64,000 nt of DNA from Mrakia gelida (Eukaryota; Basidiomycota; Tremellomycetes; Cystofilobasidiales; Mrakiaceae), in NCBI GenBank assembly GCA_024345305.1, contig BRON01000006.1, forward strand, positions 1,364,001 through 1,428,000, written 5' to 3'. The notes beneath the pieces were generated by a model. The model made no database searches. It saw only the letters and a program-made list of their open reading frames with translations, and was not told the DNA's origin. The position numbers and the translations under genes are program-made. Shown here in pieces: positions 32,019 through 43,979 of this stretch; the first letter of the stretch is position 1; each line of letters begins with the position of its first letter.

Positions 32019-35000
32019 CTACTTAGGCCTCAGCATTTCGTCCAACAGAACCTGACACTCCGCCGCAGACTTCGCCTGGGGAAGCGGAACGACGAAGGGA
32101 GGGAACATTGGAGGCGAGATGGCCGCGAGAGAGGGAGGCATCCTAGCAGCGAACGCGTCCGAGACTCTCTTGTTGACCTGTTTGATCGAGAGAGAGAGAA
32201 GATGAACGAGACGGATGTTCAGAAGGTGACAACGCAACGGGAAGAAGGAGGGGGGAAGGAAGGGACGAACGACGTTGAAATGGGTGAGGAAGAACTTGAT
32301 GGACTCGTTGACTCCAGCGGACGGGAAGAGATGGGCGATGGCTGTGATGGCGGGGAGAAAGTCGTCTCGAATGGCTTTGAGGGATTCGAGGATGGTGTGA
32401 TCCGAGGAGAAGATGTCGAGAGCTCTGAAGAAGGGAGAGAGAAGTCGAGGTCAGTCGAGGCGAGGGATCGCGCGACGAGGCGACTCACCGAAGACTTTCG
32501 AGCATGAACTGCGAGTATAGGGAGAACGAGGTCGTCAGTGGGCGGTTCGAGAAGAGGGTTTGAGACGAGGCGAACTGACCCAGAAGATGTGCTCGGGCCT
32601 GTGCTTGAACGAAGGCGTTCCGTGCTCGACCTCTCGACCTCCTCCTCCCGACTTGAACAGGGCGAGCATGTTCCTCGCTGCTTCCGACTGCGACTTGAGG
32701 TATAGAAGACACATCTCTCGGGTGACTTCCTTGGTAGATCGCCTGGATAAGAGAGATGTACAGACGAAGGGGTCAGCTTTCGAACGAGCGAAGGGGGAAA
32801 AGGGGGCGCGTCGAACGAACCCTGGAGTGAGAGGAATCGCGCGAGAGAACTGATCGGAAACGAGGACTCGGATGTTCATGAGCCAATCCCGTTGTTGCCA
32901 GTAGAGACCCATCTGTTTCGAGGAGGTAAGCCAGAGTCAGCTCGAGAGAGCGAGAGAGAACGAAGGAGAAAAGGAAAAGCTCGAACTGACCTGACTCCCT
33001 CTCATCCCTCGAGAAACCTCAAACAACCTCTCGATCTTGACAGTCTCCTCCCAGATCTCCATCCCTTTCGCATCCTTGAACGACTGAGGTTGATCGGAGT
33101 GATGAAGAGCGATGGCGTAGTCCCAGAGCTGCGACGACAAGACGAGCGAGCGAGGTCAGACACGCGTCGAACCGAGCGAGAAGGGAAAGGGATTCGACTG
33201 ACGAGGTAGGTCACAGCTTGAAGAGCCCAGACATTGCATCGAGCGTAGGCTCGAGGGGCTCCAGGCTCGTAGAATACCAGCTCTCCAGGGAAGAAGATCG
33301 CGTAGGATTCCGGTCGACAGATGAAGCTGATTCGACGTCGAAGAGTGGGAGATCAGTTTCCGGGACGCGTCGAACGAGAAAGAGAGAGAAACAAAGAAAC
33401 TCACAGATCGAACGGCTTCCTTCGGATATTGTACATCCACACGCTCAGCGAAGCACCCATCGAAGCCGCGTTCCACATCAGCTGAGAGAGGGAGGAAGAG
33501 AAGTGCGAGGTCAGACTCAGGCTCGCTTCTGAGTGAGGGAAGAAGCGACCACGAACCCTTCGAATCTCCTCCCTCCTGATCTCGACCTCGGATCCATAGG
33601 GTGTGAACTCTTCCGCCCATCTCGGAGTCGATCCTGTGACGAGAAGAGCAACCACGGAGTCAGCGTCGACGAGGGAGGCTCGCTGATGTCAGGAAAGCGA
33701 AACAAACTGACCCCAGAACGCGTACGAGCTCCCATCGCGAGACTGAAGCGTGAGACTCGAGTAGTCGGCCAGCGGCGTTGTGGGCTGTTGGAAGCCTTGA
33801 GGTGGTCGAGGGATGTGAGGCATCTCTCCCTTCTCGAACAGGGGAAGTTCGAGGTCTCGAACTCCAGCGATGGGATCGGTGGACAGTCGAAGGATGTATC
33901 GGTCGAGGTTCCTGAGAGAGCGAAAGGGATATGTCAGTCTTGACGGGGACACGGGCGAGAAAGGGGATGGGGAAGAAAGCTCACCAGATGGCGGTCTCGC
34001 GTCGTTTCGCGGCGAAGAGAGGGTGCGAGGAGAGTTCGAACAGGACGATGAACTGATGAGATCGGGCCCGAAGAATCAATATCGAAACGATGGAGCGCAA
34101 GACGGAATAGAGACTCACAAAGGCAACTGAAAGAGAGGAAAGTGGAGGAGAGCCGAAGGTCAGCTTCGTTTCCTCGAACGCGTCGAAAAGCACGAAAGAG
34201 ACGCGACGAACCCTTCGCGAAATCCTCCGAGAACTCGTTCGAACCATGTGAAGCAGAATACAAAAGTCCCTCTGCCTCCTCTCTAAGGCGAAGAGCGATG
34301 AGCCTTCCCTGGAACCCTCGACCTCCTTCCCCGTCGTACGAGCCGACGTTGATGGCGAGTGCGAGGAGCTGGAGAGGGGAACACGAAGCCAAATCAGCGT
34401 CGAGAAGCGCGCGCGGATCGCGGAAGTGCGAGGGTGACTCACAATGTAGACGAGCGAGGGCTGGACTGTTCGTCTCCCTTCGGCGGTGAACATCTTGGTC
34501 ATGAGCGATCTGAACGAACGACGACGGAAACGAGCGAGTCAGGGCAAGGTCGAGGAAGTCCGAGTCTAGTGGTTCGAAATACACCGAGTCGAGAGAAGAG
34601 GCGAAGACTCACGGAACGTGAATCATAGATACCCAATGTGTGGAAACCTTCCACAACATCGACAACTCGTCCAGCATCATCCTCCTGACTCGATCACGTC
34701 CCAGAGGTGGAGCTCCTCCCGACTGATACGCTGCTCCCAGATCGGCTAGCAGGACGTCGAACCAGATATCCCTCGAGTACTCGAACGAGGGGGTTTGGTA
34801 GATGACGGGAGTGGAAGGTCGAGGGAACGGGAAGGGCGACGGCGATAGACTGTTAACCCCGAAGATGCGAGGTCAACGATCAGGCTTCGAAGTTGAGAGG
34901 GGTAGTAATGTCGAGGTCCGACTCACGGAGCGTTGAGGTACGAGCTTGGGGGCTGCGAAACACCCCGAACGGACGAGAGCAGAAGACGACGAGTTCAGTC

Positions 35001-37237
35001 CCGCTCGATCTTTGGAACAGCGCTGGGAGACGCTGGAGGTGGAGTTGAGCTCACTGGCTGATCGCCAAATGCAGCTGCGGGAAGGTCGATGTGACCGGGA
35101 AGAAGCTCGGGGGAAAGAAGATCCTGTTGCGACGGGGTGAATGGAAAAAGAGAACGCGACGCGATCAGTCTCGAGATTTTCGAAGTGAAGGGGCGACCGA
35201 CGCAGATGGGTCATCACTCACCTCGAGACCTAGTCTCCCCCTCGATGATGGTGCAGGCTTGATCAACCTCGGTCCGCCTCCAACTCCAAGAGCTTCCTCC
35301 TCCCTCTCCTCTCGTTCCTTGCCCTTCACATTCCCTCTCGTCAAAGCCCATGACTCGTTGTTATCCCTCTCCTCCCTTGTCGTGTGAGGATCGACCATCT
35401 GCATGTCCTCCTCCGTGAGGTTCGTCGAAGCGACGACCGAGAACGAGTCCGATCTCCTCGTCGAGCCCAAGGCGATCGAGAGGTCCTGCGAGTTCGAACG
35501 GGCTGGGAGACGACTGAGGTAGGACGACGAGGGAGCTTGGGTCTGTTGATAGAGACTCTGAGTCGATGGTTCCGCGTCGACGAGATCCGAGATCCTGAGC
35601 GAGGAAACCGAGCCGCTTCTGGAAGGAGGAGACGGACGCGTCGACGGCTCCCACGCGACGTTGACTCCTGAACCTGTTCCTCTTCCGCCGACTGTTTGAC
35701 TGCTTGCTTGTCCGAATCCTCCGACGTGATGTTGTATTGATGATAGCGATGATGCTGCTGTTGAAGTGGAGGAGATGCGAGGTGCTGGATGAGGGTTGAA
35801 CGGAGTGAGTGAGAACGGGAGAGCTGTTGATCGCTGGTCGGGATGAGGGAGGATCGACGGTGGATGTGCGAAGACTTGGGATGGGACGATGGGAGGGAGT
35901 CGATTAGGAAGATGGAAGGTAGGTTGGGTTGGATGTGGGAAGGTGGATTGGGTGGTTTGGAGTGGATGAGGCGACGACGTGGATGCTGAGGAGGAGGAGG
36001 AGTAAGGGTTCGAGGGAGCTTGAGAAGAGTGCGATGGCGGGTTCCATTCGACTGGCTTCGCAGGTAGAGCTGACCATTCCCTTCCTCTTGAAGACGATGA
36101 CGATGACGAAGATGCTGAGTGTACGAGTTGAGGAGGGAAAGGGTCGAGGGAAGCAGAAGGGGAGGTGGAGGACTCTGTTTTCGTCTTCGACCGAGGAAGG
36201 CTGGGAGGTCGTTGAGTTGTTGTTGAGGAGCCTGACGGATAGGGAGATGGTCGAGTCGATGAAGCTGGGTTGTCCGAAGGAGGTGCCTTTCGCTTTCCTC
36301 GATCTGGACCTCGTCGTTTCCTGAATCACGAAGGCAGTCGAGAAAAGAACGACGAGCGGAGGGAGGGGGTCAGTTTGGGGCGGGAGATCCGGCGGGAGGA
36401 GAAGTTGAGACGAGAAGTTTTTGCTCACATGGTAGCGTCGTAGGAGCAGACGTCTCCTCTGGCTAAGCACTTGGAGCACACAGGACGTTGGGAGTCGCAC
36501 TGGGAGAAGGAGGGGAAGAAAACAAACGAGAAGATGAAGGAAGGACCCAGTGTCAGCCGGCGACTCCTTCGAGATCCCATTCCTCCTTTCGTCCCCGAGC
36601 TCAAGCTCTCGTTTCGTCTTCTTCGCCATCGCAGTAAGACCCAGAGCTAGCCCAGCTGCGAGTTTCGAAGATAACCCTACTGCTACGTAGCAGCAGCTCG
36701 TAGAATCTTGGCCCGCCTTGGTTTTGACTCGACCGAGCGAAAGCTCACTCTCGCTTCGAAGGCTGAGATCGCCTCTTGCTCTCTCCCAACTCCGCCCTTA
36801 CAGCTCCCTTTGAAAGCGAGAAAGTTGAAGCTCACCTTGACCTTCCTACTCCTACAAGAGTAGCAAGCGAGGGATACTGACTCTCCCTTCTTCCTTCCAG
36901 CTCCCTTGGCTCTTTTGTTCGATCCTTCTCCTCCTTCGCCACCTCCCGCCCCACGACCTCCTCCTCCTCCTCCCTCAACTCCGTCTCTCGACGACGAGCC
37001 TGCAGAGACCTCAGAGAGATCCCTCGTTCTCGGTCGACCTCCTTCATCGGGTCGAGTAGCGGCTGGGTTGAATGGATAGGAGGATGGAGGAGGAGGAGGA
37101 GGGGGAAGGAGCGAACCAGCGCTGAGAGAAGAGGGAGGAGGAGGGAAGGCTCCGGGAACCGAGGAAGGGCGCTCGACGGAGGAGGACGACGACGACGACG
37201 AGGGTTGCTGGCCGTACGAGTAGGAGGAAGGGAGCAT
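32019..37237 (-). CDS. Zn2Cys6 fungal transcription factor with fungal-specific TF domain
   Basis: The start ATG at 37237 (MLPSSYSYGQQPSSS) is followed by Ser/Pro/Gly-rich sequence and KRAKGAGRKKGES. The zinc cluster ACYSCRSRKVK / CDSQRPVCSKCLARGDVCSYD is split by one intron and has the exact C-x2-C-x6-C-x6-C-x2-C-x6-C spacing. A long low-complexity linker follows (about 350 residues, Ser/Pro/Gln). The fungal_trans-type region includes YSRDIWFDVLLADLGAAYQS, LWKVSTHWVSMIHVPSL, FTAEGRRTVQPSLVYI and LLALAINVGSYDGEG. It continues through many exons to ECQVLLDEMLRPK and TAG at 32019-32021. It should bind DNA in the nucleus. Targets are unknown; neither neighbour forms an obvious cluster with it. 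An upstream in-frame ATG exists at 37447. Confidence 0.88.
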
Positions 37238-38832
37238 GCTGGTTGGGTAGGGAGAGGATGAAAAGATGCGAAATCGAACTCGACCATGCGAGGCTCGCTT
37301 TCTGGCGAGGCGAGAGGGTGGTGTCGTGGGTTGAGGGGAAACAGCACACTCCAAATCCAAGCCGAGGAGAGCAAGGAAGCAGATCGTCGAGCGACGAGAC
37401 AACGAGAGAGAGAACGCCTTCTTTCGCGGTTCGCCGCTTTCGCTCATGCACTTTTTACAGCGCTCTTTTATCTCTACCAGAAGACTCAGGAAAATCTTCT
37501 CTCACTGACACGAGCTTGTTCGCTTTTGGAGGGCCAGTCCAACCCGTCATCTCTGAGAGTTGAGATTTCCACCTCGTTATCCTTCCCCTCGCTTCTGGCT
37601 CCGGCTCTGTGCAAAATTGTCCTTCCGGGTTGGATTTTCTGTCTCTTTCGGTGTCTCACCCTCTCTCAAGAGCCTCGTGGAACTCCTGCGCGCTCGCCGG
37701 TCGCCCCCACAAGCCTGTCGCTCTTTCTTCGTTGGAAGAAGAGAGAAAGGGCGAAAGTGGCCGAGACGAAACGCGTCGGTGACGGGGGTGACTTACTTTT
37801 CATTCCCTTTCATGGCACGAGAGAGGGAGTAGCTGAAAGCTTGCTGAAGTTGGGAAAGTATACATCGACGAGGAGCTGTAGAAGATACGAGCTCAAAGCA
37901 GCGAAGGAAGGCAGAGTAAACCCGACGCGCGAAGAAAGAGGGAGGACGTGGGTTCGCGTCGCGTTGGTCCTGTCTCGACCTCGACCCACGCTTCTCTGTC
38001 TCCCTCTCTGCCCAATCAGACTGAAACGCCGATGTCAGCCCCTTCTGCTGGAATGAGCGCACACACGTACCTTCGGGTCTTCTCCTCGGTGTCTCTCGTC
38101 TCCTCTGCCTCCGAACCATCCCAGCCTTCGTTCGCACTCTCTCCTCGACGTTCCCTCTCGCTCGCTCGCTCCTCCCCTCTCTGGCACCACTCCTCGATCA
38201 TCAACTCCAACAGCCACATCACATCCACATCCACTCGTTCTTCCACTCCTGCTTCCTCGCTCGTCACTCCTCCCGCTCCACCGACCCTTCCTACCCTACT
38301 CCTCCTAGACCCAACACCCTCCCTCCTCCCCTGCCCTCCCTCAAACCCAAATTCCCAAGCCAATCCCACGCTCAACTTCACTCCAGCAGCCAGTCCGCAC
38401 AGCCCCTTACCGACGACCCGCCCGAAACGACCAAAGAGAGAGAGAAGAAAAGACGAGAGCGAGAGAGAGAGGGAGGGATAAGTTATAACAGATGAGGAGG
38501 GTGTGAGCGCGAGAGCGAGAAGAGGATGCAAAAGCAAAGCCGAGATGGATGAGGAACGAGAACAGAGAGAGATGCAAGTGGGAATGAGCGAGGGGAAAGA
38601 GCTGATGAGGATGAGGGAGAGAGTGGTGTTGCTGGATGGAGCGAGCGGAAAGAAAGAGAGGTGAACGAGAAAGCAAAACGAAACGAAACAAAGCGGAGCG
38701 AGACCGAAGGCGAGGGGGGATGAGGTGGAATGAGGGTAAGAAGAGTTGACTAGAGTGGTAGGAAAAGAGAGGGAGGAAGCGGTTCGGGTAATTTTAGAGG
38801 AGATGGTGATGGGGAAGGAGGGGGGACGTCGA
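37238..38832. other. 1.6-kb intergenic region upstream of the transcription factor
   Basis: It contains the factor's promoter, a possible intronless plus-strand gene (38032-38481, listed separately) and, at 38430-38770, a strongly purine-rich plus strand with GAGAGAGAGGGAGG words that is probably the 3' UTR side of the zinc-knuckle gene. Confidence 0.4.
38032..38481 (+). CDS. Possible intronless Ser/Pro-rich protein (149 aa)
   Basis: ATG at 38032 opens MSAPSAGMSAHTYLRVFSSV and runs to TGA at about 38481. Third codon positions are rich in C/T (TCC, CTC, ATC, AAC), as in sure genes here, and there is a basic end (RPKRPKRERRKDESERERE). Low complexity makes it doubtful, and the opposite strand is open as well. 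The N-terminus is Arg/Ser-rich, like a mitochondrial leader. No family is recognised. Confidence 0.25.
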   Translation: MSAPSAGMSAHTYLRVFSSVSLVSSASEPSQPSFALSPRRSLSLARSSPLWHHSSIINSNSHITSTSTRSSTPASSLVTPPAPPTLPTLLLLDPTPSLLPCPPSNPNSQANPTLNFTPAASPHSPLPTTRPKRPKRERRKDESEREREG

Positions 38833-40862
38833 TTAGACGTGAACCTCAGCAGCCGCAGGGACGAGGGACGCCTCGGTAGCCTTAGCAGGGGAGGTGATGG
38901 CCGAGGCAGCGGCGACGGGAGCGGGGGTGGTGGCTTCAGCAGCGACCTCGTTGGTAGGGCACTCTCGAGCGATCTGCGGAACCAAACGAAGGGGGAGAGG
39001 CGAAAGGTCAGCTCGAGAGGGCGAGGTGGGATGAAGGAAAGCGGGAGAGGACCAACGTGTCCGGTCTCCTGGCACTTGTAGCAGGCTGTGCAAAGATAAG
39101 AAGAAGGAGGGGAAGTCAGCGACGGCGGTGGCGAGAACTCGAAAGGAACGAAGACGCGACGCACTCTTGGGCTTTGGGACACCTCCAGAAACGGCTCCAA
39201 CGGGAGTAGGGCAGTCTCGAGCGAAGTGGTTGTCTCCGTTGCATCGGCTGAAAAGGAACCGAAAAGAAAGGTCAGCTTTCGTCGCCGCGAAACGCGTCGA
39301 AGAAGTCGCGACGTCGATGCGAGCTCAGATCGACAGTCACTCTCCGACCGATAAGACGATCGAGAGGAGCGAGGTCTCGAAGATGCAGAGGCAGTCGGAG
39401 GCTCAGACTCACTAGCACTTGGTTCCAACAGCGGCGAGGTTGACCCTAGGTCCTCCGAAACCTCCAGGAGCTCGAGGGAATCCTCCTCCGAAGCCCCCCA
39501 TGGGCTGAGATCGGAATCCTCCTCCGAAGTTTCCACCGGTAGGGTTGTGAGCGAAGCCTCCCTGCTGCTGCATAGCAGCTCCAGTTCCAGGAGGCGAAGG
39601 GCAGAGTCGGGCGAGCTGAAAGAGGAGCGACGAGGGAACGGGAGACGATGGGATGAGAGACGAGGGTCAGCTCGGCGATGAAAGAGGATCGAAGACCATA
39701 GGAGGTTTCAGAGGGAAAGGATGACTCACGTGACCAGGTCCTCCACAGTTCTGGATAAGGAAAGATCGAGGATAAGGCGAGGCAAGAAGAAGAAACGAAA
39801 CGTCGAAGTCAGCTCGCGCGTTCTTTGCTCGCTTCGCCAGCTCCACCAGCTCCGTAAGACCTCTCACGCGTAGCTCCTCATTTCTTCGCGACACAGAGCC
39901 AAAACTGAACTCACGTAGCACTTGGGTCCTCCAAGTCCTCCTCCGGGAGGTCCCCTGAATCCTCCCGGTCCTCCTCGGTTCTGCTGAGAAGGGCAGGTAG
40001 CGGAGATGTGTCCAACTCCTCCGCACGAGTAGCACTGTCGGGCCTCGGTGGTTCGAGGATGAGGGCAAGAAGAAGACTCGTGCTGTAAGAAATGGAGGAA
40101 GGCGAGCGGAAGGGTCAGCAGCTGGTCGGCGAACGAGGACTTCGTCTTCCTTCTCGATATCGACGCGTCTCCTCGGAAGACGTGAAGGTGGGACCTAGGA
40201 CTAACATCGGCAGATCGACCTGAGAGAGAGGATTGGCAAGAAGGTGGAGAAGTCAGCACTTCGACGCAGAACGAAGGACGAGACGACGCGTCGTCCTCGT
40301 TCCTCGACCAAACTGCCACCAAGCCGCCTCCTTCTTTCTCCTCATCGAGAAGCGTCGCAAGAGGTACGTACAGTTGTAGCACAACTGTTGAAAGTGAGAG
40401 AACAAAGCGGCGGTCAGGCCCTCGGACAGGGCGAGCGAAGTCGAAGGAGGGAAGGCATGAGCTCACTCTGGAAGCAGACTGAAAGAGAAGGAGGACGAAG
40501 AAGGATATGTAAGCTTCTGGGCGTGTGTACTCATCTACAGACGAGATACCCGAGACTCACCTCGCAGTCGGCTGTAGGTTGAACCAAGCGTTAAAAGACA
40601 ACACCGTCAGTGTCGAACAAAGGAAGGGAGAGAGGTCGTTCGCTGGAAGGACAAGGACGAAGCAGAGAATGCGCCGGGACCAGGCCTGTCGAAGATGTGG
40701 AAGGAGGGAGAACGGGATACTAACCAGCGCTGTGTCCAACGTTACCGCACTTGAAGCAACCTGGGTGGAAGGGGCGAAGGGCGAAAGGACGAGGGTGAGC
40801 TTGGAAGAAGGAAGGAGCCGGCGGAAGGCGGAAGACGAACCTCGTCGAGTGAAAGAAGACAT
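38833..40862 (-). CDS. GIS2: CCHC zinc-knuckle protein of the CNBP/Gis2/Byr3 family
   Basis: A single-stranded nucleic-acid binding protein that in yeast and animals associates with translating mRNAs. The start ATG is at 40862 (MSSFTRRG). Six knuckles in order: CFKCGNVGHSAADC; LCYNCRSADHESSSCP; QCYSCGGVGHISATCP; KCYNCGGPGHVARLCP; KCYRCNGDNHFARDCP; ACYKCQETGHIARECP. The spacing is C-x2-C-x4-H-x4-C in all but the second, which has a variant loop. Gly/Pro-rich linkers (GGFRGPPGGGLGGPKC, GFGGGFPRAPGGFGGPR) separate the middle knuckles. The tail is Ala/Thr/Val-rich (PVAAASAITSPAKATE) and ends at TAA. At least a dozen short exons; several knuckles are themselves cut by introns. Yeast Gis2 has seven knuckles. 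Confidence 0.9.
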
Positions 40863-41770
40863 AGTTTTAGGGGAAGAGCTGCAGTGAGATAAAGAGGAAG
40901 ATAGAGTCAGTAACAGCCTGATACAGTGCATATCGAGTGAGATGCGCGATGAAGCTCAGACGATGGGAAGCAAGAGAAGGGAAGGAGGGATTGACGAAGC
41001 TCGCGCTGACCTCGCCCCCTTCCCTCCCTGCTCCCTTCGTCGCCAGAGCTCGTCCAAGGGGTCAGAGACTCTAGTTCGGACAAGGCCCCAGCAGCCACCC
41101 ATAACAAGTCTCGGAAAGCGTTCCCTGCTCGCCTGATGGAGGAAAGCGAGTCGACTTCAAACGAAGTCCAGACCACCTCCATCAATCCCTTAAGACTTCC
41201 CCAAAGCGGAATCGCCGAGCAGCTGAGCTGGAGAGGATACGTGGGGACTTCCAGAGCACGCAGAGAAGAGGTGCGAGCCTGTCCGTGGACTCACTGTATA
41301 AAGGAAGGGGGAGGGAAGGAAGGAGTTGAAGGTCAACGAAAGGTCGAGCTCTTTTCCGGCGAAAAGAGGGCAGATTCCTTGACGACCGAGAATTGGCCTC
41401 CCTGTGAAGATTTGTATATCGAAGGCAATGTAACACCTTCGAGCTCGGATACGTGATGTACAGATCGTTGCTGGGTCGATTTGAATCCTGAAAACTATGA
41501 GACCGGCCGCTCGAGACCCTCGCCTCTCTCCTCCCTCCAAACCACCATCTTCTCTTCCAGCTCGTCGTCTTCCTTCTCGGAACGCCTCTTTCCTTCGAGG
41601 TCGTGCTAATCTTACAAGCTTCATATATACTAGATCGGTATATCCTGGTGAGTCTAGCCGTTCGCCATCTCCGAGGAGGCAAAACCAAAGCGAGAGAGGG
41701 AGCTCAAAAAATGTCGAGCTCACCGTTTCTCCTTCCTCCTTTCCTCTCCTCTTACCTTCCCCTTGCCCAG
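40863..41770. promoter_or_regulatory. Divergent promoter region, zinc-knuckle gene / acidic F-box gene
   Basis: 908 bases between two divergent start codons. AT-rich words occur near 41615-41640 (CTTCATATATACTAGATCGGTATATCC). An in-frame upstream ATG for the F-box gene is at 41711. No further gene is supported. Confidence 0.4.
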
Positions 41771-43628
41771 ATGCCGCCTGATCCTCAAGCCCTCCTCGCT
41801 GAGATAGAGGCTCTCCAAGCCGAAGTCTCCAGCCTCAAAATCAAGAACATCCTCTTGCAGGGGCTGCTGAGCTCGATTCGAACGATCTCCGGTTCTGGGG
41901 CGTCGATGGGTGCTGAGGTTCGTTCGTTCCGAGCTTTCGTTTTCGTCCTCGCACAATCAAGTAAGCTTTCAGTTTCACACACATGCTTACCGAACACATG
42001 GTGATCTTTCTACAGGTCGCCGTCGCTCAGGAGGAGGAGGAGGAGGAGGACGAAAGCTCTTCCGACGACGAAGTCGAGGCGAGTTTTCTCATCGTCGCTC
42101 TCTCGTCCCCTCCACCTCTCTGACTTCGAGAGTTCTCTATCTCCGCAGGTTATCGAGCCCGACTCTCCTCCACAGCCTCCCGTCGACAATGATTTGACCT
42201 CTTCAGAGGATACTTCGGACGACTCGTCTTCAGAAGAGGACGACGACGACGACGACGAAGACGACCCAGCAGTGGTGAGAACCGATCTAGATTGCCTCGT
42301 CTTCTGCTTTCAGACACTGATGCTTCGGGGTACACATTTGTTTCCTTTAGTTATCTGTCACCAACGCCGCTGACGACGATTTGGAGGATGACTCGGACTC
42401 AGAGGATTCTTCATCAGATGACTCGGAAGACGACGACGCGTCGGTGAGTCGCTTCACCCTTCCTCTTCTTCCCAAGATCGGATCTGACTGTTCTCTTCTT
42501 TCTTCAGGACATGGAAGTGGACTTCGTTCTCTCCCGCCGAGCTCCAGAGAGCGAGGAATCGGATGAGTTGGACTCCTCGGACGACGACGACGACGAAACT
42601 CCCTCTCCCAACGTGAGCTCAAATTCTTCTGCATTTCGCCCCTTGCCTCTCGACTGACGAGCGAATCTGCTCTACCTACGATTCAGAGTGCTCGCCGTCC
42701 ACCACCACCTCCCCTGGATCTTGACATCTTCCCAAACGAAATCCTCAACGAGATCCTTCAACACCTCCACCAACCCTTTCACTTCTCCAACTACCGCAAC
42801 GCTCTCCTAGGGATCAACGATCCTCCTCCGGAATCAGAACCATGGAACCCCGTCGGACTTCAACGCGTCTCTCGTCGCTTCAAAGCCATCGCTCAACCCC
42901 TTTTCTATCACCAAGTCGCGCTCATGACCGGCGGGAACGTCGAGGCGATCGCGGATCTTCTCTATGATCTCGCCGACTCACCAGGCAGATTCAATCCCTT
43001 CCGCCACACCAAAAGTCTCATATGGATCGCTTCGCCTTCCCGGGGTCGCTTCGATGTGGTGGACCTGCTGGACAGTCGGGTGGTGTCGGATCTCAAGGAC
43101 CTCGTCGTCAAAGATTCGCACTTCTTTGCTCTTCACGGCGTAAAGCGAACTTTGGTCCTCGCTCAAGACTCATCCATGATGGAGGATTTAGGCCTGGAGG
43201 GAGTCTTCGTTTGGACTGGCACGCTGTGGCGGTCCAGGCCAAATAGACCTTTGACCAGCTGGCCTCGTCTCCTCGATCCCAACCATCGGCTTCATCTTCG
43301 CCTTCAACCTCTCATCCTCCCCATCCAGCTCACCACCATCGTCGACGGACTCCTTAATCTCCCCTACCTCCCTCATTTCCAACTCGACCTCCCCTTCGAC
43401 CTCACCGAAACAGTCTTCGCGACTCTCGTCCCCTCCCTCCCCTCCCTCCTCCAACACCCCTCCCTCCCCGCCGGTCGGGACTTCATCTTCGAGCACGCCG
43501 GAACGGTCAAGACCATTACGTTCGGAGTCAAGTCGAGGAGAGCGAAGATCGCGCTTCGGAAGAGGATCGAGGAGTTGGGAGCGTTGGAGGTTGTTGTCAA
43601 GGTGTTCGTTTTGGAGAGGTTGGACTGA
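41771..43628 (+). CDS. F-box-like protein with acidic N-terminal region
   Basis: The start at 41771 (MPPDPQALLAEIEALQAEVS) follows an AG and begins a short coiled coil; an in-frame ATG 60 bases upstream (41711) is an alternative. Five short exons then code extremely acidic Ser/Asp/Glu runs (SSEDTSSDDSSSEEDDDDDD, SEDSSSDDSEDDDAS). The last exon (from about 42689 to TGA 43626-43628) begins SARRPPPPPLDLDIFPNEILNE-like and continues ILQHLHQPFHFSNYRNALLG and VGLQRVSRRFKAIAQPLFYH, an F-box-type motif, then a C-terminal half without known repeats. It probably acts as an SCF adaptor, perhaps nuclear given the acidic region (inference). Confidence 0.72.
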
Positions 43629-43979
43629 AGGAGGTTGAGTCGAGGGTGGTGGAATCCGTTTAGATTTTTGTTTTGTCTGTTTTCTGTACTATATTTGTTG
43701 ATTTGAAGGGAGTTGCGCGGGCCCTCGAGACGAAAAAGCGACGCGACCTTGCCTCGACCACACGCGGTCGAGGTCTTGCTCAGACCGCTTCTGCCCTCTC
43801 TCATGCCCCCAAACTGCACAGTCAAACACATATGTAGATCGAAAGCTCTGGTCTACGGAGCTCAACTTTGAGCTACCTATACGAGAGGAGAAATCTCCCA
43901 TCAATAAAAAAAGAGACAAAAAACGAACGACGCGACTTGCGTCCTCTTCGTCTCCTTCGCCACACCCTGTTCCTCTCCC
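43629..43979. other. Convergent 3' intergenic region
   Basis: 351 bases between the F-box gene and the 306-aa protein gene. TTTGTTTTGTCTGTTTTCTGTACTATATTTG-like T-rich sequence (43663-43700) and CAATAAAAAAAGAG (43902-43915) look like polyadenylation signals for the plus-strand gene. Confidence 0.5.

Noticed and set aside
38016..39536. Open minus-strand frame of 506 codons
   Set aside because: It runs straight through five introns of the zinc-knuckle gene in the wrong frame and over intergenic DNA; low stop density comes from GC-rich, purine-rich sequence.
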